The notes under the pieces: model-generated
Told to the model about the DNA's origin: nothing
Databases searched by the model: none
Seen by the model: only the letters and a program-made list of their open reading frames with translations
Shown: positions 45,738 to 54,422 of the stretch, piece after piece
How positions within the stretch are numbered: position 1 is the first letter of the stretch
Layout of the letters: each line of letters begins with the position of its first letter
Assembly: GCA_013141075.1 (NCBI GenBank)
Contig: JABFRQ010000001.1
Span: 478,554 to 542,553, forward strand
From: Methylotenera sp.
Lineage (GTDB): Bacteria > Pseudomonadota > Gammaproteobacteria > Burkholderiales > Methylophilaceae
Direction: 5' to 3'
Length of the DNA stretch: 64,000 nucleotides
Translations under genes and position numbers: made by a program

Positions 45738-46311
45738 TCTGGTCTAGCACTATTGCAGGAAACACTAGACGTTCTTGCCATGAGCGGATTTTGCCACCAA
45801 CGATTTTTGAAGGCAGCGAAAGCTCAAATCTTATTTCAGAAGGAGTTACGTGGTAAAGCAATACCCACATTATGCGATTACTATTGCCCGCCTCTACCAA
45901 AACTTCTGGCAAAGCATCAAACAAAGATAATTGTTTTTGGTTTGCCCAAATAGCCTGCTCAGTATTCGTTCCCTTTGCAGCACGATTTGAAGGGTTATTT
46001 GCAGAGATTCCTGTATCTCTATCACCAGTCTGAACAACAATCATCAGATTATTCGATGGGTGAATACATAGCGGGAAATTATTATCATCGCTACTTGTCC
46101 AGCCGCTAGGGGATGTTTTATCCCTTAAAGCCCTGACTGTATCTGCCCATTGCGCTAGCCCAGCATACGTTCTAGGGTGATTCGGAGTGCAGGCTTTTCT
46201 AGCATATAAACCCTGCATAATAATATCTTGAATATCATTAGCCTCTAAACCAAAAACCTCACTGAGCCTAGACTTAACTTCAAACTCTTCATTACGTACT
46301 GGAAGTGCCAT
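45658..46311 (-). CDS. Unknown protein paired with the ImmA/IrrE-type gene
   Basis: A 217-residue soluble protein, not recognised. It starts with VRNEEFEVKSRLSEVFGLEANDIQDIIMQG, has a central NNFPLCIHPSNNLMIVVQTGDRDTG and ends in an acidic patch (IDIEIGDDDDGNDN). It directly precedes and overlaps the HTH-peptidase gene, so the two are probably co-transcribed. Substrate or antitoxin-like roles are both conceivable. The gene is AT-richer than the core genes around it, like its partner. Confidence 0.7.
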   Translation of the reverse strand: MALPVRNEEFEVKSRLSEVFGLEANDIQDIIMQGLYARKACTPNHPRTYAGLAQWADTVRALRDKTSPSGWTSSDDNNFPLCIHPSNNLMIVVQTGDRDTGISANNPSNRAAKGTNTEQAIWANQKQLSLFDALPEVLVEAGNSNRIMWVLLYHVTPSEIRFELSLPSKIVGGKIRSWQERLVFPAIVLDQIDIEIGDDDDGNDNRQEFEINIERKI

Positions 46312-46439
46312 TTAATTAACTCCAAATAATTTACTTCCTATATTTATACCTCAAATGAGGTTAAAAAACAAGAAGTAAATTATACTTAGCAATATATTTC
46401 TGATAACTATGCTTTTTGACGAAGACTTACAGCTACACT

Positions 46440-46458
46440 GTCCGTGAAAATAACTAAA
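46440..46458 (+). repeat. Direct repeat copy 1, flanking the yggL relic
   Basis: GTCCGTGAAAATAACTAAA. A copy with one difference lies at 46861-46879, 421 bp away, on the other side of the yggL remnant. Confidence 0.7.
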
Positions 46459-46493
46459 TCTCTGTTGCTTTAACTATCAAGGCTCATCTTGTT

Positions 46494-46825
46494 TCAAACA
46501 TCAATCCAAGCATCCACCAACGCGCCAAATTCAACCTTTGTAACGTTTGATTGAGCTTGCAACCAGCTTTTAACCTTTGCAATATGCGCGATTAGTCACG
46601 CTGCCTCTTTTATCTAGCGCAATAAAGCCATTAAATTCTTGGCCTACGCCACCTCCATAAACCATGCTGTTGCCTTCAATGGCAGACAATAAAAATTCGT
46701 TAATAAACGCCTCTAAAGCTTCGGCAGCTAAACCCTCTTTTAATGAAAACGACAGGTTAAACCCAAATTCTTGAAACTCATCTACATGCAGTTTTTTTTA
46801 ATCTTTTGCTTCTGTTTTTGCTCAC
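46494..46825 (-). pseudogene. yggL: Frameshifted yggL (DUF469) relic
   Basis: Minus-strand translation from GTG 46825 gives SKNRSKRLKK. After an A8 run it shifts to LHVDEFQEFGFNLSFSLKEG, then FINEFLLSAIEGNSMVYGGG and NGFIALDKRGSVTN. A second shift at a CGCGC tract then gives AHIAKVKSWLQAQ and FGALVDAWIDV to the stop at 46494. Together this is a whole YggL, a small 50S-associated protein of about 108 residues, in three frames. Two independent shifts favour a true pseudogene, though the A8 run could be a read error. Confidence 0.78.
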
Positions 46826-46850
46826 GTTACGCCCTTATTTAGTACGGTAA

Positions 46851-46874
46851 TTATTTTCGCGTCCGCGAAAATAA
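46851..46874. repeat. Perfect 11-bp palindrome joined to the direct repeat
   Basis: TTATTTTCGCG and CGCGAAAATAA flank a 2-nt centre. The right arm is the start of the GTCCGCGAAAATAACTAAA repeat. It may be a recombinase or regulator site, or the end of a lost element. Confidence 0.6.
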
Positions 46875-46879
46875 CTAAA
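46861..46879 (+). repeat. Direct repeat copy 2
   Basis: GTCCGCGAAAATAACTAAA, partner of 46440-46458 (18 of 19 identical). Confidence 0.7.
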
Positions 46880-46883
46880 CTTA

Positions 46884-46969
46884 TCATGCGTCAATTAACA
46901 AACCTACACTTGTTTCAAGTGCTAATTCGGCAGGCTGAACTAGCGGTTCACCTTGCCAAGCATCAAATA
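46884..46969 (-). other. C-terminal coding fragment cut by the transposon
   Basis: Adjacent to the left inverted repeat, the minus strand is open as FDAWQGEPLVQPAELALE followed by TSVGLLIDA and TGA at 46884-46886. This looks like a genuine protein C-terminus with normal codon use, truncated at the transposon border. I do not recognise the family. The missing upstream part is not found at the other border. Confidence 0.45.
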
Positions 46970-47007
46970 GGGGCGAACGCAGAAAACGGAAAAAATTGTA
47001 CGTTAAG
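46970..47007 (+). repeat. Left terminal inverted repeat (IRL)
   Basis: 38 bp, from GGGGCGAACG to CGTTAAG, matching the Tn3-family pattern GGGG...TAAG and pairing with IRR at 36 of 38 positions. Confidence 0.95.
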
Positions 47008-47023
47008 CTAAATTCATCACACT

Positions 47024-47578
47024 TTATCGGTTTTTTGCTAACAAGCGTACAACCGTTGACGGATGTACCTGAAATAACCGAGCAGCATCAGCACCTGTTT
47101 TTTGGCCAGACGTTACGAACGTGATAATTTCTTTCTGTTGTTGTGGCGTAAGTTTAGGTCGCCGCCCACCTATTCGACCTTCTTGTCGTGCAGCCTCTAA
47201 TCCATTCTTAGTACGTTCGCGCAACATGGCGCGCTCAAACTCAGCAAATGAACCGACGATTTGCATCATCATGCGGCCAGCAGGTGTGGATGTATCAATC
47301 GCCTCAGTCAGACTTTGAAAATCAGCACCTGCTTCTTCGATCTTTTCAAGAGTCAGTAGCAAATCTTTAAGTGATCGTGATAGCCGATCTAATTTCCAAA
47401 CAGCAACTACATCGCCTTTGCGTAACTGCCCTAACAGTCGATGCAATTCTGGTCGATCCCAGCGACCACCAGAAGCCTTCTCTTGAAAGATCAATTCACA
47501 CCCATTTTCTTTGAGTGCTGTGATTTGTAATTGATTGTCTTGTTCCTGAGTAGAAACACGTGCATAACCGATGCGCAT
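47024..47578 (-). CDS. tnpR: Serine resolvase TnpR
   Basis: A 184-residue resolvase/invertase that resolves Tn3 cointegrates. The catalytic serine is S9 in GYARVST; the arginine-bearing WKLDRLSRSLKDLL and GSFAEFERAMLRERT (E helix) are intact. A C-terminal helix-turn-helix occupies about residues 140-180 (KTGADAARLFQVHPSTVVRLL). It reads outward and stops 17 bp from IRL. Sequence is typical of the Tn21/Tn3 resolvases. Confidence 0.95.
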   Translation of the reverse strand: MRIGYARVSTQEQDNQLQITALKENGCELIFQEKASGGRWDRPELHRLLGQLRKGDVVAVWKLDRLSRSLKDLLLTLEKIEEAGADFQSLTEAIDTSTPAGRMMMQIVGSFAEFERAMLRERTKNGLEAARQEGRIGGRRPKLTPQQQKEIITFVTSGQKTGADAARLFQVHPSTVVRLLAKNR

Positions 47579-47584
47579 AGTTGC

Positions 47585-47716
47585 GAATTCCTATTGCCAT
47601 TTGTTTCTATTTTGCAATACATTTATGCAATGCGCAAGTCCTTGTTTTATGTGAAGCGAATTTTGATTGCGCAAATGAACGTTTGTGCAATCTTCATAAA
47701 ACACCTAACCAACAAA
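47585..47716. promoter_or_regulatory. Candidate res site of the transposon
   Basis: The 130-bp gap between tnpR and metR contains several related short motifs (TTTGCAATA, TATGCAATGCGCAAG, GATTGCGCAAATG, TTTGTGCAATC) with partly inverted order, as in the three-subsite res regions bound by TnpR. It lies directly upstream of tnpR, the standard position. Confidence 0.5.
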
Positions 47717-48628
47717 TCAAAGCAATTTAATTCCAGCCAAACTATTCGCGCAGACTTCTTTAATAATTCGTAATAAATCTTGCGCATAGGGTTTTGTCAT
47801 CATGTCTTGTGTACCTGTCGCATACAGTTCAGACCATAATCCCTTTGTGCCAATTGGTTTCGCAATCACATATTCATGATCTACATAGCTTTGAATGCCC
47901 CAACTTGGCAACGCTGCGACACCACGGCGACTTGCAACGAGTTGCATAATGGCAACTGTAAGTTCTGCTGCGCGCCTTTCAAACACAATGTTGGCTGGTT
48001 TAAGTACGTTGCGGATGATGTCGATGCGTTCTTCAGGAACGGGATAAGTAATCAACGTTTCATTACTAAAATCTTCCGCTAAAAACCGTGCTTTATTGCG
48101 CTTGCTGTGATCTGGCGGCAAAACGGCCATTATTTCAAATTTGAATAATGGCTGATGTTGTAAGTCACGTACTTTTTCAGGTAAGCCGCCGATCACTAGA
48201 TCCGCCTTGCATTCATTTAATAGCCACCAAGGGTCGCTATGGAAACCTGCCACCAAATCAATTTCAACCTCTGGCCAAGCACGCCGAAAGGCATCCATTA
48301 CAGGCGTTAGCCAGTCAAAACAGGTGTGGCACTCTAAAACAATTCTAAGCTCACCTGATTGATCACTTTTCAAGCGAATTAAGTCGCGCTCAGATTTTTC
48401 AATGAGTGGTAATAACTCATTAGCCAAATCTAGCAGTCGTTGCCCTGCTGTGGTAAAGCGCAAGCCCTGCGCATTGCGCTTAAATAGAGTTATTTCATAG
48501 TGCGTTTCTAATGCACGTATTTGATGAGACAGTGCTGATTGCGTTAGAAAGACACGTTCGGCAGCTAAGCCAAGCTTACCCGTTTCAGCAATGGCTTTGA
48601 GTGATTTTAGATGGCGAATTTCGATCAT
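47717..48628 (-). CDS. metR: LysR-type regulator MetR
   Basis: A 303-residue LysR-family activator. The HTH is at residues 1-60 (MIEIRHLKSLKAIAETGKLG, TQSALSHQIRALE). The effector domain shows MetR-specific sequence (RIVLECHTCFDWLTPVMDAF; AVLPPDHSKRNKARFLAEDF; ASRRGVAALPSWGIQSYV). MetR activates metE with homocysteine as co-inducer. It is divergent from metE, with a perfect MetR box between them, so both the family and the partner are clear. Confidence 0.92.
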   Translation of the reverse strand: MIEIRHLKSLKAIAETGKLGLAAERVFLTQSALSHQIRALETHYEITLFKRNAQGLRFTTAGQRLLDLANELLPLIEKSERDLIRLKSDQSGELRIVLECHTCFDWLTPVMDAFRRAWPEVEIDLVAGFHSDPWWLLNECKADLVIGGLPEKVRDLQHQPLFKFEIMAVLPPDHSKRNKARFLAEDFSNETLITYPVPEERIDIIRNVLKPANIVFERRAAELTVAIMQLVASRRGVAALPSWGIQSYVDHEYVIAKPIGTKGLWSELYATGTQDMMTKPYAQDLLRIIKEVCANSLAGIKLL

Positions 48629-48653
48629 TGTTTATAGGCTTTATTAAGCAATA

Positions 48654-48666
48654 TGAATTTAATTCA
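48654..48666. promoter_or_regulatory. MetR binding site
   Basis: TGAATTTAATTCA is an exact match to the MetR consensus TGAA-N5-TTCA. It lies in the 119-bp metR-metE gap, 82 bp before metE and 26 bp before metR, suited to activation of metE and autorepression of metR. Confidence 0.8.
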
Positions 48667-48747
48667 AATTTATCACAAAAACTTTCGCTTTATTAAATTA
48701 TTTTATCGTCACAAAATGCACGCCTTACCTTGAGATGAGAATAGAAA

Positions 48748-51051
48748 ATGGCACAACAACCAATAAAAGCCCACATTTTAGGTTACCCTCGTGTGGGCGA
48801 AAAACGTGAGCTAAAATTTGCACAAGAATCTTTTTGGCGTGGTGAGTCTTCACCAGACTATTTACAGAAAACAGCACATACCTTACGTGCTGAGCATTGG
48901 AAAAAGCAACAGGCGGCTGGCCTGAGCTTTATTACCAGTAACGATTTTTCTTTATACGATCACGTGCTGGATCACACGGTGTTGTTTGGTGCATCACCTA
49001 AGCGTTTTGGCAAAACACCTTTCGGTGCAAAAAACATTTCGCCAGAAAATACTTACTTCTCGCTTGCACGTGGCAATATTGAGCAACCTGCAATGGAAAT
49101 GACTAAGTGGCTAGACACTAACTATCACTACATCGTACCTGAACTCAATGCCGACACACAGTTCTCGATTAACGCGCATGATTACCTGACACAACTAGAT
49201 GAAGCACAAAAAATTAGCTCGAATGTGAAACCCGTATTACTAGGGCCTGTGAGCTTTTTGTATTTGAGTAAAGCGCGTGACATTAATAAATTGGACTTAT
49301 TAGATAGTTTGGTTCAGCAGTATGTGTATTTACTGCAAGAGCTTCATGCCAGAAAAATTGAATGGCTACAAATTGATGAGCCAATTTTGGCATTGGACTT
49401 AGACGATGTTTGGTTAAAAGCCTTTGAACGTGCTTATGCCTGGTTTAGAACATCGCGCCCGAAACTATTGCTGACCACATATTTTGCTAATGTTTCACGC
49501 TATCAGTCTTTCATTTCCCGCTTGCCTGTAGATGGTATTCATATTGACTTAGTACGCGCACCAGAACAATTAGGGCCATGGGTCAATGCAATCCCTAGTC
49601 ATTGGGTGTTATCGGCTGGGGTGATTGATGGCCGTAATATTTGGCGCAATGATCTAGACAAAACATTGGCGCTGCTAGAACCATGGGTGCGAAGGTTAGG
49701 AGAGCGTTTGTGGGTAGCCCCTAGTTGCTCATTACTACATACGCCAGTCACATTAGCACACGAAGTTAAACTGGATGCCGAAATTAAGTCTTGGTTAGCT
49801 TTTGCCGACGAGAAGTTGGTCGAGCTTAGCGTGATTACAAAAGCTTTGAATCATGGCGTTGAGTCGGTAGCGGATGAGTTAGCGATTTCACGCGCTGCGA
49901 TTGCTTCACGCAACAATTCTGGTCGAGTTCATTCAACCAGTGTTAAGGCACGAATTGCACTATTAGTTACAGTTAATGAAAATAGGCGCAGTCCTTTTTC
50001 TGTGCGGCAAGAAAAACAAAAAGCATGTTTAAATTTACCGCTATTGCCCACCACAACCATAGGTTCTTTCCCACAAACACCTGATATTCGCGCGAGCCGT
50101 GCCGCATTAAAAAAAGGTGCTATTAGTCAACAAAAATATGATGCCGATATGGAGTCACATATTGAGTATGCAATTCGAGAACAAGAAACATTAGGCCTAG
50201 ATGTACTTGTGCATGGTGAAGCCGAGCGCAATGATATGGTGGAGTTCTTCGGGGAGCAATTAGCAGGTTATGCGTTTACCGAAAATGGCTGGGTACAAAG
50301 CTATGGCTCACGCTGCGTAAAACCGCCTGTGATTTACGGCGATGTATATAGGCCACAGCCCATGACGGTAGCCACAGCACAATTTGCACAATCACTTTCT
50401 AAAAAACCAGTGAAAGGCATGCTGACAGGTCCGATTACGATATTGCAATGGTCGTTTGTGCGTGATGATCAATCTCGTGAAACTACGGCAATGCAATTGG
50501 CATTAGCCATACGCGATGAAGTGGATGATTTGCAAAAAGCAGGTATTGCCATTATTCAAATAGATGAACCAGCATTGCGTGAAGGTTTGCCATTGCAAAA
50601 ATCTGCTTGGACTCAATATCTGGCTTGGGCGGTACGTGCATTTAAACTGAGCGCCAGCGTGGCAAACGATGATACGCAGATACACACCCATATGTGTTAC
50701 GCAGAGTTCAACGATATTCTACCAGCCATTGCAGCGATGGATGCAGATGTCATTACCATTGAAACCTCACGTTCAGCTATGGAATTACTAGATGCTTTCG
50801 GCGAATTCTCATACCCGAATGAAATAGGACCAGGTGTTTATGATATTCACTCGCCACGCGTGCCAACGGTTGAGGCTATGGAAAAACTGGTGAGGCGTGC
50901 AACAGAGGTTATTCCAGTTGAGCGGCTTTGGATTAACCCTGATTGTGGTCTAAAAACCCGTGGTTGGGATGAAACAAAACAAGCGCTAGAGAATATGGTC
51001 ACAGTGGCAAAGCATCTGAGAAAACAATTTGCTTCAACACCACAAGAGTAA
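48748..51051 (+). CDS. metE: Cobalamin-independent methionine synthase MetE
   Basis: A 767-residue zinc enzyme that methylates homocysteine with 5-methyltetrahydropteroyltri-glutamate, without B12. The N-terminal barrel starts KAHILGYPRVGEKRELKFA; the C-terminal catalytic barrel starts LLPTTTIGSFPQTPDIR. Zinc ligands are visible: H648 and C650 (THMCYAEF), the glutamate near ETSRSAMELL and C733 (NPDCGLKTR). Length is normal. It is slow compared with MetH, so cells with B12 usually repress it. Here control is through the MetR box; no riboswitch precedes it. Confidence 0.97.
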   Translation: MAQQPIKAHILGYPRVGEKRELKFAQESFWRGESSPDYLQKTAHTLRAEHWKKQQAAGLSFITSNDFSLYDHVLDHTVLFGASPKRFGKTPFGAKNISPENTYFSLARGNIEQPAMEMTKWLDTNYHYIVPELNADTQFSINAHDYLTQLDEAQKISSNVKPVLLGPVSFLYLSKARDINKLDLLDSLVQQYVYLLQELHARKIEWLQIDEPILALDLDDVWLKAFERAYAWFRTSRPKLLLTTYFANVSRYQSFISRLPVDGIHIDLVRAPEQLGPWVNAIPSHWVLSAGVIDGRNIWRNDLDKTLALLEPWVRRLGERLWVAPSCSLLHTPVTLAHEVKLDAEIKSWLAFADEKLVELSVITKALNHGVESVADELAISRAAIASRNNSGRVHSTSVKARIALLVTVNENRRSPFSVRQEKQKACLNLPLLPTTTIGSFPQTPDIRASRAALKKGAISQQKYDADMESHIEYAIREQETLGLDVLVHGEAERNDMVEFFGEQLAGYAFTENGWVQSYGSRCVKPPVIYGDVYRPQPMTVATAQFAQSLSKKPVKGMLTGPITILQWSFVRDDQSRETTAMQLALAIRDEVDDLQKAGIAIIQIDEPALREGLPLQKSAWTQYLAWAVRAFKLSASVANDDTQIHTHMCYAEFNDILPAIAAMDADVITIETSRSAMELLDAFGEFSYPNEIGPGVYDIHSPRVPTVEAMEKLVRRATEVIPVERLWINPDCGLKTRGWDETKQALENMVTVAKHLRKQFASTPQE

Positions 51052-51114
51052 AACATGACAAAGCATATATAGTCATTTATTTTCAATATTTATCTATATA
51101 TTGTGTTTTTAGTA

Positions 51115-51143
51115 TTGAATTACCCAGCCATATTGCGTTATAG
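51115..51143 (+). promoter_or_regulatory. Promoter of the riboswitch-nrdAB transcript
   Basis: TTGAAT (51115-51120) and TTATAG (51138-51143) are exactly 17 bp apart. The predicted start is next to the first base of the riboswitch P1 stem at 51151. nrdAB therefore have a promoter separate from metE. Confidence 0.65.
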
Positions 51144-51150
51144 TGCGCAT

Positions 51151-51357
51151 CTACGGTTCTCAATATTTAATCAAAGATTGAGATAAAAGGGAATACGGTG
51201 CAAGGTTTTTACGATAAATGCCTTAATGCCGAAGCTGCCCCCGCAACTGTAATTAGCGAGTTATTTGTTTAAATGAATTTGCCACTGAATTTGATGTAAC
51301 GAAATTTGGGAAGGCCAACAAATAATGATGACCTGAAAGCCAGGAGACCTGCCGTAG
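51151..51357 (+). ncRNA. Cobalamin (B12) riboswitch upstream of nrdA
   Basis: The conserved landmarks are in order: GGGAAtACGGTGC, GCCGAAGCTGCCCCCGCAAC, TGTAAttAGCGAG, GCCACTG, GGGAAGGC and the B12 box GAAAGCCAGGAGACCTGCC. P1 closes exactly by CTACGG (51151-51156) with CCGTAG (51352-51357). CGGCAG at 51421-51426 can pair with CTGCCG (51349-51354), offering an alternative fold that breaks P1. The switch precedes nrdA by 195 nt. High adenosylcobalamin should shut off nrdAB. Confidence 0.93.
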
Positions 51358-51525
51358 ACATGTTTCACCTATTTTTTGATAAGTGAATGTATTTATATAA
51401 CGTTTGAGGCGGGGTGTCCTCGGCAGATGGAGTATGTACCTAGTGTACAGCTTCGCCATGCTGGTTTTTGTTAGGCAAATTTTTTCATATTTTATGAATA
51501 TAGTTTTCCAATAAAAAGAGTCCTG

Positions 51526-51545
51526 CCCTTTAAAATAAAGGGAGC
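51526..51545 (+). promoter_or_regulatory. Hairpin masking the nrdA ribosome binding site
   Basis: CCCTTT (51526-51531) pairs with AAAGGG (51537-51542), which is the core of the Shine-Dalgarno AAAGGGAG 7 nt before the nrdA ATG. It could be the output of the riboswitch as a translational sequester; how it links to the aptamer is not evident. Confidence 0.5.
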
Positions 51546-51551
51546 TTTAAA

Positions 51552-54389
51552 ATGGATGATGTAACTTCATCAAGTATTAGGACATCTAATACTGACGCAC
51601 TAAGTGCTGAATCAGCACTATCAACACCTACACTACAAGTCATTCGTCGCAATGGCGCGGTGGTTGCTTATCACCTAGATAAAATTTCGGTAGCTATTAC
51701 CAAAGCCTTTTTAGCTGTAGAAGGCAACCATAGTGCGGCTTCGCAACGCGTGCGCGATCAAGTGGCTATCTTGAGCCAGCTTGTAAATAATGCCTTAATG
51801 CGCCGTTTGCCTACTGGTGGCGCAATCCATATTGAAGATATTCAAGATCAAGTAGAACTCGCGCTGATGCGTAACGGCAATCACGATGTGGCACGTGCTT
51901 ATGTGCTTTACCGTGAAAAGCGTAATGCCGAACGTGCGGCTGAAAAAGCCAGTCACCCAACCTCAGAACCTAGTCATGTGCTTAATGTAAATATTGATGG
52001 AAAGTTGACTCCACTCGATATTAAGCAACTCAATGATATGGTCGGTGAAGCTTGTTTAAATTTAGGCAATGTTGTTAATCCAAACCTAGTGGTTGAGCAA
52101 GCAGTGCGAGATTTGTATGATGGAATTCCATTTACAGAGGTGTACAAAGCGTTGATTTTGTCCGCCCGTAGCCTGATTGAAACTGAACCTGCCTACAATT
52201 ATGTCACAGCACGTTTGCAGTTGGATTTGGTACGTGCAGAAGTGCTAGGCGAGCGCGTGAGCCATGCCGAGATGGATGCGCATTACACCGATTATTTTCC
52301 GCGTTACATCAAAATTGGCATTGATGCTGGCTTGTTAGACTCCCGTTTAGCGCAGTTTGATTTAGCTCAATTAGCCGCTGCGTTGGTTAAAGAGCGTGAC
52401 TTTCAGTTTGCTTATTTAGGCATCCAAACGCTCTATGATCGATATTTTTTGCACATCGAAGAGCGCCGTATTGAGTTACCGCAAATCTTTTTTATGCGTG
52501 TGGCCATGGGTTTGGCGATGAATGAGATTGATCGTGAAGCGCGTGCCATTGAGTTCTACAACGTATTGAGTACGTTTGATTTTATGAGTTCTACGCCAAC
52601 GCTGTTTAATGCTGGCACCTTACATTCGCAGTTATCAAGTTGCTACTTAACTACCGTGAACGATGATTTAGACAGCATCTATCAAGGTATTAAAGAAAAT
52701 GCTTTATTGCAAAAATACGCAGGCGGTCTGGGTAATGACTGGACACCCGTGCGTTCATTAGGCGCACGCATCAAAGGCACGAACGGCAAAAGCCAAGGTG
52801 TGATTCCGTTCTTAAAAGTGGTGAACGATACGGCTGTGGCTGTAAACCAAGGCGGTAAACGTAAAGGTGCGGTGTGCGGCTATTTAGAAACTTGGCATTT
52901 AGACATTGAAGAGTTTTTAGATTTGCGCAAAAACACAGGTGATGACCGCCGACGCACGCATGACATGAATACTGCGCATTGGATTCCTGATTTATTCATG
53001 CGTCGCGTGACTGAAAACGGCGACTGGACATTATTTTCCCCATCAGATGTACCTGATTTACATGATAAGTACGGCAAAGCCTTTGAAACCGCTTATGTTG
53101 AATATGAGCGCCGTGCTGAAAATGGTGAAATCAAACTGTTTAAGAAAATCCCAGCCCTGCAAATGTGGCGCAAGATGCTTTCTATGCTGTTTGAAACAGG
53201 TCATCCGTGGATTACCTTTAAAGACCCATGCAACATTCGCTCGCCACAGCAACATGTGGGCGTGGTACATAGCTCAAACCTATGTACGGAAATTACACTG
53301 AATACTTCAGACACTGAAATTGCCGTATGCAATCTAGGTTCTGTGAATTTATTGCAGCATTTAAAAGAAGTAAATGGAAAATTAGCACTAGATAACGACA
53401 AGTTGCAAGCCACTATCAAAGTAGGCATGCGTATGCTGGATAATGTGGTGGACATTAACTTCTACCCAGTAGGTAAAGCACGCAATGCGAATACACGTCA
53501 CCGTCCAGTGGGCATGGGCATTATGGGCTTTCAAAATTGCTTACATGCGATGCGGATTCCGTATGCAAGTATGGAAGCTGTCGAGTTTGCTGACCGTGCC
53601 ATGGAAATGGTGTGTTACAACGCTTACTATGCTTCTACTGTGTTGGCAGAAGAGCGCGGCGCGTATTCAAGCTTTAAAGGTAGCTTATGGGATCAGGGTA
53701 TTTTACCACTCGATACACTTGATTTGTTATTGAGCGAGCGTGGCGGTAATGTGGATGTCGATAGAAGCCAAACACTCGATTGGGAAGCATTACGCAAGCG
53801 CATTCAAACAGTGGGTATGCGTAACTCCAACTGTGTAGCGATTGCACCAACGGCCACTATTTCTAATATTGTGGGCGTTTCTGCCAGCATTGAACCTGAA
53901 TACCAAAACCTATATGTGAAATCCAACCTATCAGGCGAATTTACTATTGTGAATGAGCAACTGGTGAGTGATCTCAAGGCGCGTGGCCTGTGGGATGCTG
54001 TCATGGTGTCTGACTTGAAATACTTTGATGGCTCATTAGCGCCGATAGAACGCGTACCCGCTGACTTGAAACAACTCTACGCCACTGCTTTTGATGTTGA
54101 TCCAACTTGGTTAATTGAAGCGGCTGCACGCCGCCAAAAATGGATAGACCAAGCGCAATCACTTAACCTGTACTTTGCAGTGCCTTCTGGCAAGAAGTTA
54201 AATGACACTTATATGCTCGCTTGGCAACGCGGCTTAAAAACCACGTATTACTTACGCTCACTGGGCGCAACTGCGGCTGAGAAATCGACGGGCACAGGCG
54301 GTGAACTCAATGCGGTTTCAGCGCATGTATCAGAGCCAGCACCAAAAATGTGTTCCATTGATAACCCAGAGTGCGAATCTTGCCAGTAA
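51552..54389 (+). CDS. nrdA: Class Ia ribonucleoside-diphosphate reductase, alpha subunit
   Basis: A 945-residue catalytic subunit that reduces NDPs to dNDPs using the NrdB radical, with no need for cobalamin. An ATP-cone is at about residues 30-125 (VIRRNGAVVAYHLDKISVAI). The active-site cysteines are in LHSQLSSCYLTT and SSNLCTEITL (about C578), and the radical-transfer region follows near RQKWIDQAQSLNLY. The C-terminal thioredoxin-exchange cysteines are in CSIDNPECESCQ. It sits under a B12 riboswitch, 33 bp before nrdB. Confidence 0.96.
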   Translation: MDDVTSSSIRTSNTDALSAESALSTPTLQVIRRNGAVVAYHLDKISVAITKAFLAVEGNHSAASQRVRDQVAILSQLVNNALMRRLPTGGAIHIEDIQDQVELALMRNGNHDVARAYVLYREKRNAERAAEKASHPTSEPSHVLNVNIDGKLTPLDIKQLNDMVGEACLNLGNVVNPNLVVEQAVRDLYDGIPFTEVYKALILSARSLIETEPAYNYVTARLQLDLVRAEVLGERVSHAEMDAHYTDYFPRYIKIGIDAGLLDSRLAQFDLAQLAAALVKERDFQFAYLGIQTLYDRYFLHIEERRIELPQIFFMRVAMGLAMNEIDREARAIEFYNVLSTFDFMSSTPTLFNAGTLHSQLSSCYLTTVNDDLDSIYQGIKENALLQKYAGGLGNDWTPVRSLGARIKGTNGKSQGVIPFLKVVNDTAVAVNQGGKRKGAVCGYLETWHLDIEEFLDLRKNTGDDRRRTHDMNTAHWIPDLFMRRVTENGDWTLFSPSDVPDLHDKYGKAFETAYVEYERRAENGEIKLFKKIPALQMWRKMLSMLFETGHPWITFKDPCNIRSPQQHVGVVHSSNLCTEITLNTSDTEIAVCNLGSVNLLQHLKEVNGKLALDNDKLQATIKVGMRMLDNVVDINFYPVGKARNANTRHRPVGMGIMGFQNCLHAMRIPYASMEAVEFADRAMEMVCYNAYYASTVLAEERGAYSSFKGSLWDQGILPLDTLDLLLSERGGNVDVDRSQTLDWEALRKRIQTVGMRNSNCVAIAPTATISNIVGVSASIEPEYQNLYVKSNLSGEFTIVNEQLVSDLKARGLWDAVMVSDLKYFDGSLAPIERVPADLKQLYATAFDVDPTWLIEAAARRQKWIDQAQSLNLYFAVPSGKKLNDTYMLAWQRGLKTTYYLRSLGATAAEKSTGTGGELNAVSAHVSEPAPKMCSIDNPECESCQ

Positions 54390-54422
54390 CTAAAAAATAA
54401 TCAAAAAGATTAAGGAAAAAAC

